Below, in pieces: positions 17,801-25,752 of a stretch of 64,000 nt of DNA. Both the position numbers and the translations under genes were made by a program. The notes beneath the pieces are model-generated. The model was not told the DNA's origin and ran no database searches. It worked only from the letters and a program-made list of their open reading frames with translations. The stretch is from Thalassotalea euphylliae (GTDB lineage: Bacteria; Pseudomonadota; Gammaproteobacteria; Enterobacterales; Alteromonadaceae). Location of the stretch: NCBI RefSeq assembly GCF_003390375.1, contig NZ_QUOT01000001.1, positions 1,798,001 through 1,862,000 on the forward strand, read 5' to 3'. Within the stretch, counting starts at the first letter, position 1. Every line of letters starts with the position of its first letter.

Positions 17801-19340
17801 GACTCATATGTTCCATCAACTGCTGCTGACCAGACAACTGTTCACGTTGGCGATTGCGTGTTAGCTCATAACCAACCCAATGCGCCATAAGTTGTAATAA
17901 CTCGATGTCAGAGTCTTTAAATGTTTGGGCTGATGGAGTATCACTGGAGAAATTCAAAGTACCGAAGCGTTTTCCGTCAACCCAAAGCGGAGTACCTAAA
18001 TACGTTTCTAATGCAAACTCTTGATAACAAGGATGGCCGATAAGCTCGCTATTGGCGACGTGCTCTATTGCTAACGGCTTATTCGCACGTAACGTATGAA
18101 AACAATAGGTTTTGGCGAGTGCAAACGTATCTCCTGGCTGCAAAACATCATCGGGACTACGAGCACTCAGAATCGTGTAATCATCATCTTCAATTTGACT
18201 AATAATACCATTAGGCAAATGAAACAACTCACAGCCTAACGCCAAGATTTTCTGCACTTTTCCTTCAAGGTCGGCGTTGCTGTCAGTGGTTATTTCATGA
18301 ATACGTTTTAAAGCAAGTTCCGTTCGTCGTTGCTCAGTAATATCGTTTTGAATAAGAATGAATTTGTTGCGTTTGGTATCTGCCTTTAATGGCACTATGG
18401 TAGTCGTGAACCAAAGTTTGCGGCCGTAACTTGAGAGCGTACAAAGCTCGCCTCGCCATACATTACCAGTGCGTAATGTCTGATAAATTTGCTCTATAAA
18501 GCTATCACTGTGATGATCGCTACGCAGCTTTTCAACTGGCTGAAACAAAAGCGCATCTGGCTGGTAACCATAAACTTTACTAAAACGTTTGTTATAAAAC
18601 GTGATAGTGCCTTGTTGATCAAACTGCAGTACCAATGAGTGTTTATTAATGGCAAATTGAAAGTCTGAAGCACGATTGCGTTCATTACTTAACTTTGAGT
18701 ATGTGTCGCGCAATAAGTTACGCATCACATAATAGGCATAATAAGCAACAAACAAAAAGACCAAAATAGTGACTGACCAAATCACATAACCTTTGCGCTC
18801 ACTCGCATGATATCGCTCACTTGCTTCTTGCTGAAAAACATCTAAAGCATGCTCAAATAAAAAGACAAAATCATCACTTGCCAGCTCATTAATTTGCGCT
18901 TGTTGCTCAGCAGAAATAGTAGAATCTAGCCCCAATGCTTTAGCGCTATCTAAATAGGAAGCAAGGCGTTGACTCAAGTCATAATAAGCTTGGTAATTTC
19001 TTGAGAAGTCTGACGATTTATTTTCCATTAACAAGCCAACATGTTGCACTAAGACACTGAGGTTGTCTCGCATTCTGGTTGCTGTGGAAATTACTTTGGT
19101 CGCTAACTTGGTATCACTATCAGTTTCATTACCTTGCTGATAACTATGCAGCAACAGGGTTATTTGTTGAAGCAAATTGCGTTGTTCGTTAGCCGTTATC
19201 GACACTTGCTGAAAGATTTGCTGCTCTTGATAATGAACGCGTAATTGATAAAAAGCAGCGATCACCAAAACAACATTCAACGCAAATAATAAAACATAAC
19301 GTCGAGTAAAATTGGCGAGTACTGAGTGCATTTTTTGCAT
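14892..19340 (-). CDS. Hybrid sensor histidine kinase (GAF, four PAS, two receivers)
   Basis: This 1482-residue protein has TM1 (about 14-33), a periplasmic helical sensor, TM2 (about 187-207), PAS1 (about 225-345), GAF (about 355-495), three further PAS domains (about 510-890; repeated WDWE/WDFN-type starts with PAC segments such as NGHWLWVLDTG), HisKA with FLASMSHEIRTPMNGVIGM, HATPase_c (NLISNAIKFTHSGE, DTGIGIPQ, GTGLGLAIVKKL), REC1 (about 1150-1270, DMQMPTMDG) and REC2 (about 1355-1475, LMDIQMPKMDGYQA). No HPt domain is present, so a separate phosphotransfer protein is expected. A Gln/Asn/Ser-rich linker joins the two receivers. The ATG at 19340 has AGGG about eight bases upstream. The regulatory target and signal are unknown; it is not adjacent to a cognate output regulator. 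Confidence 0.92.
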   Translation of the reverse strand: MQKMHSVLANFTRRYVLLFALNVVLVIAAFYQLRVHYQEQQIFQQVSITANEQRNLLQQITLLLHSYQQGNETDSDTKLATKVISTATRMRDNLSVLVQHVGLLMENKSSDFSRNYQAYYDLSQRLASYLDSAKALGLDSTISAEQQAQINELASDDFVFLFEHALDVFQQEASERYHASERKGYVIWSVTILVFLFVAYYAYYVMRNLLRDTYSKLSNERNRASDFQFAINKHSLVLQFDQQGTITFYNKRFSKVYGYQPDALLFQPVEKLRSDHHSDSFIEQIYQTLRTGNVWRGELCTLSSYGRKLWFTTTIVPLKADTKRNKFILIQNDITEQRRTELALKRIHEITTDSNADLEGKVQKILALGCELFHLPNGIISQIEDDDYTILSARSPDDVLQPGDTFALAKTYCFHTLRANKPLAIEHVANSELIGHPCYQEFALETYLGTPLWVDGKRFGTLNFSSDTPSAQTFKDSDIELLQLMAHWVGYELTRNRQREQLSGQQQLMEHMSQLARLGAWEVDLKTNHIYWSSMTKQIHEVPADYVPELATAINFYKEGRSRDLITQLVERSIAYGESYEQELELVTATGREIWVIAKGEAEFEDGECVRLYGSFQDITERVKAQQALSDSNERLASVIHATAVGIWDWEIDTDEAVLNERWANIIGYTLEELAPVSAKSWSLRVHPDDLPKSQLELERHWRGETERYNCETRLRHKNGHWLWVLDTGKVVEWHEDGRPKRMIGTHLDISEQKAAAREITESNQRMSLAADSAGIGVWDFNVLTNELQWDEWMLKLYGLERDNFSGALSAWRQGLHPDDRKQISAQLQEAISTANKFDAQFRIIRPSGEVRYIKASAINTLNETGQVTNLIGVNYDVTDRVRDELALKAAKTQAESAVKAKNEFLASMSHEIRTPMNGVIGMLELLQDSELDRDQQHKVQLAQSSANSLLQLINDILDFSKIDADKLDLEAIVFDLAHMMGELSEAMAPQAQRKGIELILDTVGLSDRQVIGDPSRIRQVLTNLISNAIKFTHSGEVVISASLTEEDETYWRLRLVVKDTGIGIPQDKLHLLFEKFRQVDSSTTRHYGGTGLGLAIVKKLCQRMNGNVSVSTVQDKGSEFTCDIRVGKTPQIVASMPEVDISELTILLVDDNDTNREVLNRQLTQWGASVTSCSSGDHALLVCQQRIETEQPLFDIGILDMQMPTMDGEMLARELVKLDPEQQMRLIVMTSMQTPGDAKHFAQMGFRGYFPKPATINDLRAAVNIIADDGEALRFAKPLVTRHYISELGSQGEQGNQNEQDSQNEQGSQYSANAQPSTLEQLAENNNSPISAVDTERVTPTGTSSQLEENPATSHKILLVEDNRVNQMVAKGVLNKLGYSCDIAANGIEAIAMLSASNAHYDVALMDIQMPKMDGYQATRAIRAGDGGKRHQEMVIIAMTANAMAGDREKCLAAGMNDYLSKPINKDALSETLNRYLATVS
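15411..15473. repeat. 18-bp tandem repeat inside the hybrid-kinase gene
   Basis: Three and a half imperfect copies of an 18-bp unit (beginning TTGGCTGCCCTGTTC on the plus strand) encode the hexapeptide series GSQGEQ-GNQNEQ-DSQNEQ-GSQ in the linker between the two receiver domains. The unit length is a multiple of three, so copy-number change would keep the reading frame. Confidence 0.85.
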
Positions 19341-19378
19341 TGAGCAACCCTAGTAGATTAGGTTAAAAAAGACTTATT

Positions 19379-19575
19379 AACCTCAGCTCGGGATAAGAAA
19401 TAGTGAAAAACAAATTTAATCCCAAAGTTACAATTAAAACCTTCTTCTAGCATGATATTTTTGCTGATATCAAGGCGAATTTACGCGTCAATAGCTAGTC
19501 TATTGCAAGTGAATTCAACACAGATAGCAGTGTAAATAGCTGCTAGAAGTACATTAATTATCCTGAGCTGAGGTT
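19379..19575. repeat. MITE-like element with inverted ends (197 bp)
   Basis: The outer ends form an 18-bp inverted repeat with one mismatch (19379-19396, core CCTCAGCTCGGGATAA; 19558-19575, core TTATCCTGAGCTGAGG). A second perfect 9-bp pair (CTTCTAGCA at 19444-19452, TGCTAGAAG at 19541-19549) is nested inside. It fills most of the 364-bp gap between the hybrid kinase and thioredoxin genes and codes for nothing. The form suits a non-autonomous transposable element or a dispersed intergenic repeat. No clear target-site duplication is visible. Confidence 0.6.
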
Positions 19576-19704
19576 TCTTAATAATTTGTAAAGTATTGCA
19601 CGCCTTCAAGGCAAATCAATGCCAATGTTTATAGGTAGCACCATACAGGCGGACATTTGTTGCTGGCAAACATAAACAGCGAGCAGCCATACACGTTGTG
19701 AGTA

Positions 19705-20202
19705 TTACTGTTCCATTAACAATCGACTAAGCGACTGCTGATATTTCACTTTTTTCTCTTCGGTAAAGCCTACATGGGTTTCTACTAGTTCACCGGCGCG
19801 ATTAAATATCATGCTGCTTGGCATGCCCGGCAACTTAAAATGGCGAGCAATTTTGCCATTTGGGTCGTAAATAACATCAAAATCCGCCGGATGCTCCTGC
19901 AAAAATGCCAAGGCATGTGCTTTGTCGGCATCTAAATTGACGGTAATGATTTTTAATCCCTGAGACTGATATTTTTGCTGCATCTCATTCATCCAAGGGA
20001 AAGACGCTTTACAAGGGATGCACCACGACGCCCAAAAATCCAAATAAATCACCTGCCCTTTATGATTGGCAAGTGACTTTTCCAACTCTACAAGTTTGGC
20101 GTGTTTGGCTAACACTTGGCTAGAAAATACAAGCATCAGCGCGATGCTTAGTATGGTGAGTAGTCGATGAGTCAGAGGAGCAAATATCTTTTTCATAGTC
20201 AT
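19705..20202 (-). CDS. Exported TlpA/ResA-like thioredoxin
   Basis: The product has a signal peptide or N-terminal anchor (MTMKKIFAPLTHRLLTILSIALMLVFSS is the region, cleavage near VLA-KH) and a TlpA/ResA thioredoxin fold with the redox site WCIPC in FWASWCIPCKASFPW, plus the cis-proline loop GMPSS. It should act as a periplasmic thiol-disulfide reductase. The ATG at 20202 is chosen so that the signal peptide begins the protein; an upstream ATG at 20247 overlaps the stop of the TonB-receptor gene (TAATG) and would add 15 residues. Either way it is the second gene of a two-gene unit with the receptor. Its partner might be a Cys-containing part of that receptor, or a cytochrome-maturation or copper protein elsewhere. 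Confidence 0.87.
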   Translation of the reverse strand: MTMKKIFAPLTHRLLTILSIALMLVFSSQVLAKHAKLVELEKSLANHKGQVIYLDFWASWCIPCKASFPWMNEMQQKYQSQGLKIITVNLDADKAHALAFLQEHPADFDVIYDPNGKIARHFKLPGMPSSMIFNRAGELVETHVGFTEEKKVKYQQSLSRLLMEQ

Positions 20203-20246
20203 AAAATCACTGAGTAAATTAACATTATACCTATTGAAATAAAGCA

Positions 20247-22295
20247 TTAATCAAAACGGTATCTAAGTGAGACAAAGAGCGAACGCGGCTCACCAACAAA
20301 GTAGCGGTATTGACCAAAGCCAAAGTCAGCGCGTTCAGCATAATCTTGATCCGTTATATTAAGCCATTGTGCTGCTAAGGTTAAATTCGTTGCAACTGGC
20401 GCACTGGCACGAAGGTTAATCAAGTTGTGGCCTTCATAGTCTGCCGTGTTTTCAGGATTAACAAAATAATTCCCCATATGTTGCCACTCAAGCACCACTT
20501 GTTTGTCGTCAGGTGATTGCCAGCCCAATTGAACACTGCCCATGTGTTGCGGTGCTGTATCTATTTCATTTCCTTTAATGTTCACCCGACTTAACGTCAG
20601 GTCAGCCTCATACGTATGGTTGGCTAAGGTGCCATTGGCTTGCACAAAAAAGTTTTTAGGCAATTGGTAACGCAACAAGAACTCTAAACCACGATGGCTC
20701 GTTTCACCGTTATTAACGTTTTGGCGATTAGCATCTTGAAAAATGACCTGCTCTTTCTCCATCGCAAATAACGACACATCATAAAACAGCCCACTTGTTT
20801 GGCCACGCATGCCAAGCTCAATGCCATCTGATGTTTCTGGCGCTAAATTCGCAACGGTTTGTCCCGCTTGCAGGCGAAAAAGCTCCGTTGCTTGTGGTGC
20901 ACGGTAACCTTGTGAATACTGGCTGTAAACTCGATGGTTGGGTGCTAACTGATAACTTGCTCCCACTTCAAAAGAAGTTTCATTAAAGCTAACTTGCTGT
21001 GAACTTGGGCGCGTATACCGACAATTCGTCACCTCTGGTGCGCAAGCGCTGCCATCACTCAAGTTATTTTGGTAGTCATAATCTGTGTATTCGTAGCGCA
21101 CACCAGCCGATAGCTCTAATCGGTCTGCCACTTGCCAAAATGCTTTCGCATAAGGGGCAATTACCGTGGCATCGACTTCATAATCATAGTGAAAACCAGC
21201 GGGTAAGTGCGGTGCAAAGGGCTCTGCTTGAAACTCGGTAAGTTCACCCTGAGTATGGTCGATATCTACCCCAGCTATCCAACTAAACGTTTGCTGTACT
21301 TGTTGATAACTGAGCTTTACACCTGCCCCATTTTGGCTATTTTCTTCAACAGGCTGCCACGGCAGAAAATGTTGCAAAAATTCCATATCAGTCCAACGAA
21401 TATAAGGGGTGATGTTAACCACTTCATGCTCACTTGGTCGATAGTCGATAAGCGAGTAGGCTCGCATACTTTGACTGTCGCGATAAGCTTCAGGATTTGG
21501 GTTTTCACGTTTGCGAGATTGTTCTTTGTACGCTTCAAAGCCCCGAATAAAACCAGCGGTGTCTTGCGCTAAGTTAGCACCTGATATGACATTTTTTATC
21601 GACCAATTTTCACCTTGAAATTGATGAATAAGCGTTAGCTTTTGCTGTTCAAAGCCGCTGTCATCCTTGTAACCACCGTCATGGCTGGCATTGCCATAAG
21701 CCATTACACCATGTTCACCTTGTTGATGGCTGACACTGAACTTAGCTTGTTGGTAATCGTGAGGACCTAACGTAAGGCCAAGCTCACCAGCCTGGTTCGA
21801 CAAAGGATCTGGGGTAATAACATTAATTACACCATGTACCGCATTTGAGCCATAAAGCGTGCTGGCTGGCCCACGCAGTACCTCAACACGCTGTGCTTGC
21901 AACGCATTGGTATCGAACAATTGGTTGATATTGCAAAACCCCAAACCGCGCAACGAAATACCATCTTGCGCCATAAAAAATGCGCCACAACCACCACCGC
22001 CGGTAAGCACAGGAGAGCGCAATGCGGTTAAATGCTCTTGCCCATTTCCTCGACTCACCCAAGCGCCAGGCACGCGAGACATCACTTGGTTAATGTGTTG
22101 GTGATTCACCTCTCGCAAGACATCTTGACCAAGCACCGTTAAATTACTGCTCAATTTTGCCAGCTGTCGTTCAATGCCAGACGCCGTTACGGTAATGGTT
22201 TCAAGTGTTTGGTCTTGTTGGGCATAGGCCTGCGAAGAAAGACCAATCATAAAAGTATAGAAAGGTGTGCAAAACAATAAGCGAGAAAAATTCAA
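20247..22295 (-). CDS. TonB-dependent outer-membrane receptor
   Basis: This is a 682-residue receptor with a signal peptide (cleavage near AYA-QQ), a TonB box-like ETITVTAS, a plug domain (about 35-165, including VEVLRGPASTLYGSNAVHGVINV) and a C-terminal beta barrel (for example YEYTDYDYQ and QYSQGYRAPQATELFR). The chain ends RYRFD, with one residue after the usual terminal Phe. The plug has two Cys about 20 residues apart (GGGGCGAFF and LGFCN), and an external-loop-like segment has a further pair (CAPEVTNC). The substrate is not clear. It is followed without a gap by the exported thioredoxin gene, so disulfide chemistry may be part of its function. Confidence 0.93.
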   Translation of the reverse strand: MNFSRLLFCTPFYTFMIGLSSQAYAQQDQTLETITVTASGIERQLAKLSSNLTVLGQDVLREVNHQHINQVMSRVPGAWVSRGNGQEHLTALRSPVLTGGGGCGAFFMAQDGISLRGLGFCNINQLFDTNALQAQRVEVLRGPASTLYGSNAVHGVINVITPDPLSNQAGELGLTLGPHDYQQAKFSVSHQQGEHGVMAYGNASHDGGYKDDSGFEQQKLTLIHQFQGENWSIKNVISGANLAQDTAGFIRGFEAYKEQSRKRENPNPEAYRDSQSMRAYSLIDYRPSEHEVVNITPYIRWTDMEFLQHFLPWQPVEENSQNGAGVKLSYQQVQQTFSWIAGVDIDHTQGELTEFQAEPFAPHLPAGFHYDYEVDATVIAPYAKAFWQVADRLELSAGVRYEYTDYDYQNNLSDGSACAPEVTNCRYTRPSSQQVSFNETSFEVGASYQLAPNHRVYSQYSQGYRAPQATELFRLQAGQTVANLAPETSDGIELGMRGQTSGLFYDVSLFAMEKEQVIFQDANRQNVNNGETSHRGLEFLLRYQLPKNFFVQANGTLANHTYEADLTLSRVNIKGNEIDTAPQHMGSVQLGWQSPDDKQVVLEWQHMGNYFVNPENTADYEGHNLINLRASAPVATNLTLAAQWLNITDQDYAERADFGFGQYRYFVGEPRSLFVSLRYRFD

Positions 22296-22517
22296 AATTT
22301 GTCCTTAGTAAGGCAGCAAGCTCAGGTAGAAAGTTCAAGCAGAAAGCACCGGCTAAAAAGGGCTGCTACTTATGAAATTTCGCTATGACTTTCTAGCCAA
22401 TATTTTTATTTGTTTTATCAGTATTTTTACAAGTATTCGTGAGCACTAAGCAATCGATTTAGTTAGCCGTCAGATAGGCAAAGAACGCAGCTCAGTTACT
22501 TACATCAGCTACTTAAA

Positions 22518-22979
22518 TTAGTTGCCACTAACCGCTGCAATACATTCCACTTCAACTAAAGAGCCAAGCGCTAATTCGCTTACTGCAAACGCGCTACGTG
22601 CAGGATATGGTGCACTGAAATACTGTGTGTAAACTTGGTTAAATGATTTGAATTGTTTGATGTCAGTCAGCATGACTAAACACTTTACAACGTCCGACAT
22701 TTGGTAGCCGTGTTTAGTTAATGTCGTTTGAATGTTTTTCATTACCTGATGTGCTTCGCCCTCAAAGCCACCCGTTGCTAACTTTCCGCTAGCTGCATTC
22801 CAGCCAATTTGCCCAGAAAGATAGAGTGTGTTGCCAACTTTCACTGCTTCCGAAAATGGTAGGGCTTTATTACTTGGTTTGCTGTTTAAGAACTGAATGT
22901 CGTTTGCTTGTGATGCAAAAGAAGGTATTGCGACTAACATACTCATCGCAGTCACTAGTGCAGTGATCGTTTTTTTCAT
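22518..22979 (-). CDS. Exported RidA/YjgF-family protein
   Basis: The 153-residue protein consists of a signal peptide (about 1-22, cleavage at SFA-SQ) and a full RidA domain (GNTLYLSGQIGW, VMKNIQTTLTKHG, VKCLVMLTDIKQF, YPARSAFAVSELALGSLVEVECIA). The conserved Arg that binds the carboxylate of imine substrates in RidA is present in PARSAF. Cytoplasmic RidA deaminates reactive enamine/imine intermediates, whereas this copy should be periplasmic, so its substrate may differ. It stands alone downstream (on the minus strand) of a 542-bp non-coding region. Confidence 0.92.
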   Translation of the reverse strand: MKKTITALVTAMSMLVAIPSFASQANDIQFLNSKPSNKALPFSEAVKVGNTLYLSGQIGWNAASGKLATGGFEGEAHQVMKNIQTTLTKHGYQMSDVVKCLVMLTDIKQFKSFNQVYTQYFSAPYPARSAFAVSELALGSLVEVECIAAVSGN

Positions 22980-23521
22980 GTTCCAACCTAATCTAATTGT
23001 TTTTATTGATGTGGTTTGCTAACTCAGTAATAGTGATGTCAGCTACCAAGTCTTTCTTGTGCTTGCTTACGACATAGTAAGACCTGCGGATTAAAAAATA
23101 CATTCAAAAACGACTCATGTAAATTCACATTCACATAAATAATAAATTGATATGCATGACATTCACCAAGCCTTCCCTGTGAAAAATTGTCAAAAAAACA
23201 TTTGGTTATTGGCATCAAAATTAGGCCGTGCTACTCATCACCCCATCATTGATGTATTGACCTATTCAAAGCGAACAACGGATGCAAATAGCAAATACAA
23301 ATAACGTGCATGCATTTAATTTGTGTGAACGAAGAAGAATTTCACTTTCAACTTAATAAACGACAGGCTATGGTAATAAGTATTGGTAAATTCGTGACTG
23401 CAATAATCATCATAGCTATAAAGGCAGCGGCCTTTATTGGATATTGCGCGACAAATGATCTTATCGTTTATTGATTTGCAAATAATGAGTCGCAATCACT
23501 TAGTTACAAGTAATAGAGCTA
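22980..23521. other. Divergent intergenic region (542 bp)
   Basis: This lies between the divergent RidA-like and solute-binding-protein genes, so both promoters should be here. A 50-codon reading frame at 23152-23304 has no ribosome-binding site or recognisable product and is treated as chance. No clear repeat or operator is seen. Confidence 0.5.
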
Positions 23522-24259
23522 ATGAAGCATTTATTTTTCATCTTACTAATCATTACCAGTACCTGTGGACTCGCAACTGCTAACCAAGTAGAAGTAGTTT
23601 CTGAACATTGGCCACCATTTATTGTTCATCAGAAAGGTCTTGCGCACCAGTCAACGCATAAAGTCACAGGCCAAGTAACCCGCAATGTCCGTGAAATTTT
23701 ACATCTGGCGGAACTTGATTATTCTTTAACCATTTACCCATGGGCACGAAGCTTTCATTTGGCAACCAATAAACCAAATGTACTGATTTATTCAATTTTT
23801 AAAAATGAACAAAGAGCACCTAAGTTTCATTGGTTCTGTCCTATTTACCCATCCACACCAATTAAAGCCTACAAATTAGCCAATAACGACGCTGACGTTC
23901 ACTCACTTGAGGCATTGAAGTCTGCCGTTGTTGGTGTGATGCGCGGTGACAATAGCTACAAGTATCTACTCGACAAGGGATTTGAAGAAGATACGCATTT
24001 GGATGTTTCTGCCAATGAAGAGATTAATTTGTTAAAGCTTATTACTGGCAAAATTGATGTAGTAATACAGTCAGAGCAAGCATTGCGTTATCGATTGAAA
24101 CAGCTTAACGCCAGCCACCTAACGATTGTTGAAGGACTTACTCTGCACCCCATAAAACAAACAGAGCATTGTATGGCGCTGAGCCAAGGCACAGATGAAA
24201 AGATTATTGATAAAATCGATAAAGCTTTTAAGCAATGGTTAGTTGCACAGAACTCCTAA
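23522..24259 (+). CDS. Periplasmic solute-binding-like protein (SBP_bac_3 type)
   Basis: The 245-residue protein has a signal peptide (about 1-20, cleavage near ATA-NQ) and a two-lobed substrate-binding fold of the amino-acid-binding type (VVSEHWPPFIV, ILHLAELDYSLTIYPWARSF, VGVMRGDNSYKYLL, DVVIQSEQALRYRL). No permease or ATPase gene is adjacent. Marine gammaproteobacteria carry many such short orphan binding proteins; some may act as sensors or bind ligands for other systems. The ligand is unknown. A distantly similar protein is encoded inside the T6SS cluster at 55149. Confidence 0.82.
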   Translation: MKHLFFILLIITSTCGLATANQVEVVSEHWPPFIVHQKGLAHQSTHKVTGQVTRNVREILHLAELDYSLTIYPWARSFHLATNKPNVLIYSIFKNEQRAPKFHWFCPIYPSTPIKAYKLANNDADVHSLEALKSAVVGVMRGDNSYKYLLDKGFEEDTHLDVSANEEINLLKLITGKIDVVIQSEQALRYRLKQLNASHLTIVEGLTLHPIKQTEHCMALSQGTDEKIIDKIDKAFKQWLVAQNS

Positions 24260-24282
24260 GCAACTTACGGGAAATAAGTTGC
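24260..24282 (+). terminator. Hairpin after the solute-binding-protein gene
   Basis: A perfect 8-bp stem (GCAACTTA/TAAGTTGC) with a 7-nt loop begins one base after the stop codon. There is no T-run behind it, so it may terminate weakly or just stabilise the 3' end. Confidence 0.4.
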
Positions 24283-24694
24283 AGCCAGCACTCCCTAGCT
24301 ACTATTTTTATTGTGCCAATATCACTTTAATAATACTGCCAACTAGTTAGTTAAAGTACTTATACTCTGTTTAATTCTTCTAAATAAGCTCTAGTTTTTA
24401 CCCTTCATAGGGCTGCCTGTTCCCAAGCTTCAGTATCGTAAGAGTAATTGCTCAAATATCGAGCAAAACAATTAATCTGCTGCACCAATTGATAGCAAAA
24501 CATTTCCACTACTTTTCACTAAAAGTTATAACCCATTGAAATTATAGGGTTATTATTAATTGGTTTGAAATATGCAAAGTATTGATTGCTAAGCATTTAA
24601 TAGTTCAATGATGAATTAAAGAGTTACCAGATATTAGCAAGCTAGTCGGCACTATCGACTAACGATTATCAACACAACACATAACCGAGCAACG
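24283..24694. other. Non-coding region upstream of the FNT channel gene
   Basis: About 410 bp without a credible gene. The promoter for the FNT-kinase-cyanase genes is expected here if the hairpin at 24695 is part of their leader. I could not pick a single convincing -35/-10 pair or a sigma54 site. Confidence 0.45.
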
Positions 24695-24764
24695 GCGCTC
24701 TCACTTACTTGTGCATAACACAAGGAAAGTGTGAGCGCTTTTTTATTGCTTAAAAACCCGCTCA
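24695..24764 (+). promoter_or_regulatory. Candidate transcription attenuator in the FNT leader
   Basis: A long hairpin (GCGCTCTCACTT at 24695-24706 with AAGTGTGAGCGC at 24727-24738, one mismatch) encloses a second hairpin (CTTGTG-CATAA-CACAAG, 24708-24724) and is followed directly by six T (24739-24744), which is the form of an intrinsic terminator. It ends 57 bp before the FNT start and lies 435 bp after the previous gene. The 3' arm (TGAGCG, 24732-24737) can instead pair with CGCTCA at 24759-24764, giving a mutually exclusive hairpin. This suggests conditional termination. A plain late terminator for the upstream gene is the alternative. Confidence 0.6.
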
Positions 24765-24801
24765 ATCGTTGGAAATTAATAATAACAACCAGAGGAAAAT
24801 T

Positions 24802-25647
24802 ATGGCTTATTTAGAACCCAAAGAGTTCGCGACCAAAATGGTCGACGCTGGCGAACAAAAAATATTTATGTCCACTAAAGACACCTTTATCCGTGCATTT
24901 ATGGCGGGAGCAATCTTAGCGCTGGCTGCCTTTTTTGCGATCACAGTGATCAGTAAAACCGGTAACCCGCTACTTGGTGCTGTGCTATTCCCTGTCGGCT
25001 TTATTATGTTGTATTTAATGAAGTTTGATCTACTTACAGGGGTATTTACTTTAGTGCCATTGGCAATTATTGATAAGCGACCTGGCTGTACTATGAAAGA
25101 GTTGTGGCGTAACTGGGGTTTAGTATTTTGCGGTAACTTTGCTGGCGCATTAATGGTTGCCTTCTTTGCTTCCTTTATCCTCACTTATGGCTATCAAATA
25201 GATGGTGGCGCTGTTGCAGAAAAGGTTAGCACCATCGGTGAATCGCGAACCTTAGGCTACAAAGAGCAAGGAATTTTAGGTTGGTTCACTATTTTCATTC
25301 GCGGCATGCTATGTAACTGGATGGTTTCGATGGGTGTTGTTGGCGCAATGATTTCAACATCAGCAGGCAGTAAAATGGCGGCGATGTGGATGCCAATTAT
25401 GCTGTTCTTCTACATGGCGTTCGAACATTCAATTGTCAACATGTTCCTATTCCCATTCTCAATGATCATGGGTGGTGAATTCACGGTTGTTGATTACTTG
25501 GTATGGAATGAAATTCCAACTGCGCTAGGTAACTTAGCTGGTGGTTTCTTACTTGTGGGCTTACCGCTTTACTTAACTCATGTGAAAACCAGTAAAGAAA
25601 GAAAAGCCTCAGCAGTAGCAGAAAAGCCTAGTATGGCAGCGTTGTAA
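24802..25647 (+). CDS. Formate/nitrite transporter (FNT) family channel
   Basis: This 281-residue inner-membrane protein has six predicted helices in the FNT pattern: an N-terminal cytoplasmic helix (MAYLEPKEFATKMVDAGEQK), AFMAGAILALAAFFAI, FPVGFIMLYLMKFDLLTG, NWGLVFCGNFAGALMVA, the broken helix with RGMLCNWMVSMGV, AFEHSIVNMF (containing the conserved central His) and LGNLAGGFLLVGLP. The ATG at 24802 is preferred over 24769 because GAGGA lies just upstream. FNT channels pass small monovalent anions such as formate, nitrite or hydrosulfide. The downstream cyanase suggests a small nitrogen-containing anion (nitrite or cyanate), which is inference. Confidence 0.93.
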   Translation: MAYLEPKEFATKMVDAGEQKIFMSTKDTFIRAFMAGAILALAAFFAITVISKTGNPLLGAVLFPVGFIMLYLMKFDLLTGVFTLVPLAIIDKRPGCTMKELWRNWGLVFCGNFAGALMVAFFASFILTYGYQIDGGAVAEKVSTIGESRTLGYKEQGILGWFTIFIRGMLCNWMVSMGVVGAMISTSAGSKMAAMWMPIMLFFYMAFEHSIVNMFLFPFSMIMGGEFTVVDYLVWNEIPTALGNLAGGFLLVGLPLYLTHVKTSKERKASAVAEKPSMAAL

Positions 25648-25672
25648 CACAAGTTCGCAACGACAATGAATA

Positions 25673-25716
25673 CTGAAGCGGTGAACGAGTGTATTGGCAC
25701 TTATTCACTGCTTCAG
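25673..25716 (+). other. Long hairpin between the FNT and kinase genes
   Basis: Two 19-base arms match at 16 positions (CTGAAGCGGTGAACGAGTG with CACTTATTCACTGCTTCAG) around a 6-nt loop. No T-run follows. It may be a processing or stabilising element, or a weak terminator that lowers expression of the kinase relative to the channel. Confidence 0.5.
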
Positions 25717-25752
25717 ATATCACTTAGCCCCCAAACTGTCTAAGGTTTTGCT

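Noticed and set aside
23152..23304. A 50-codon frame in the gap before the solute-binding-protein gene
   Set aside because: No Shine-Dalgarno, no recognisable product and unremarkable composition; best explained as chance.
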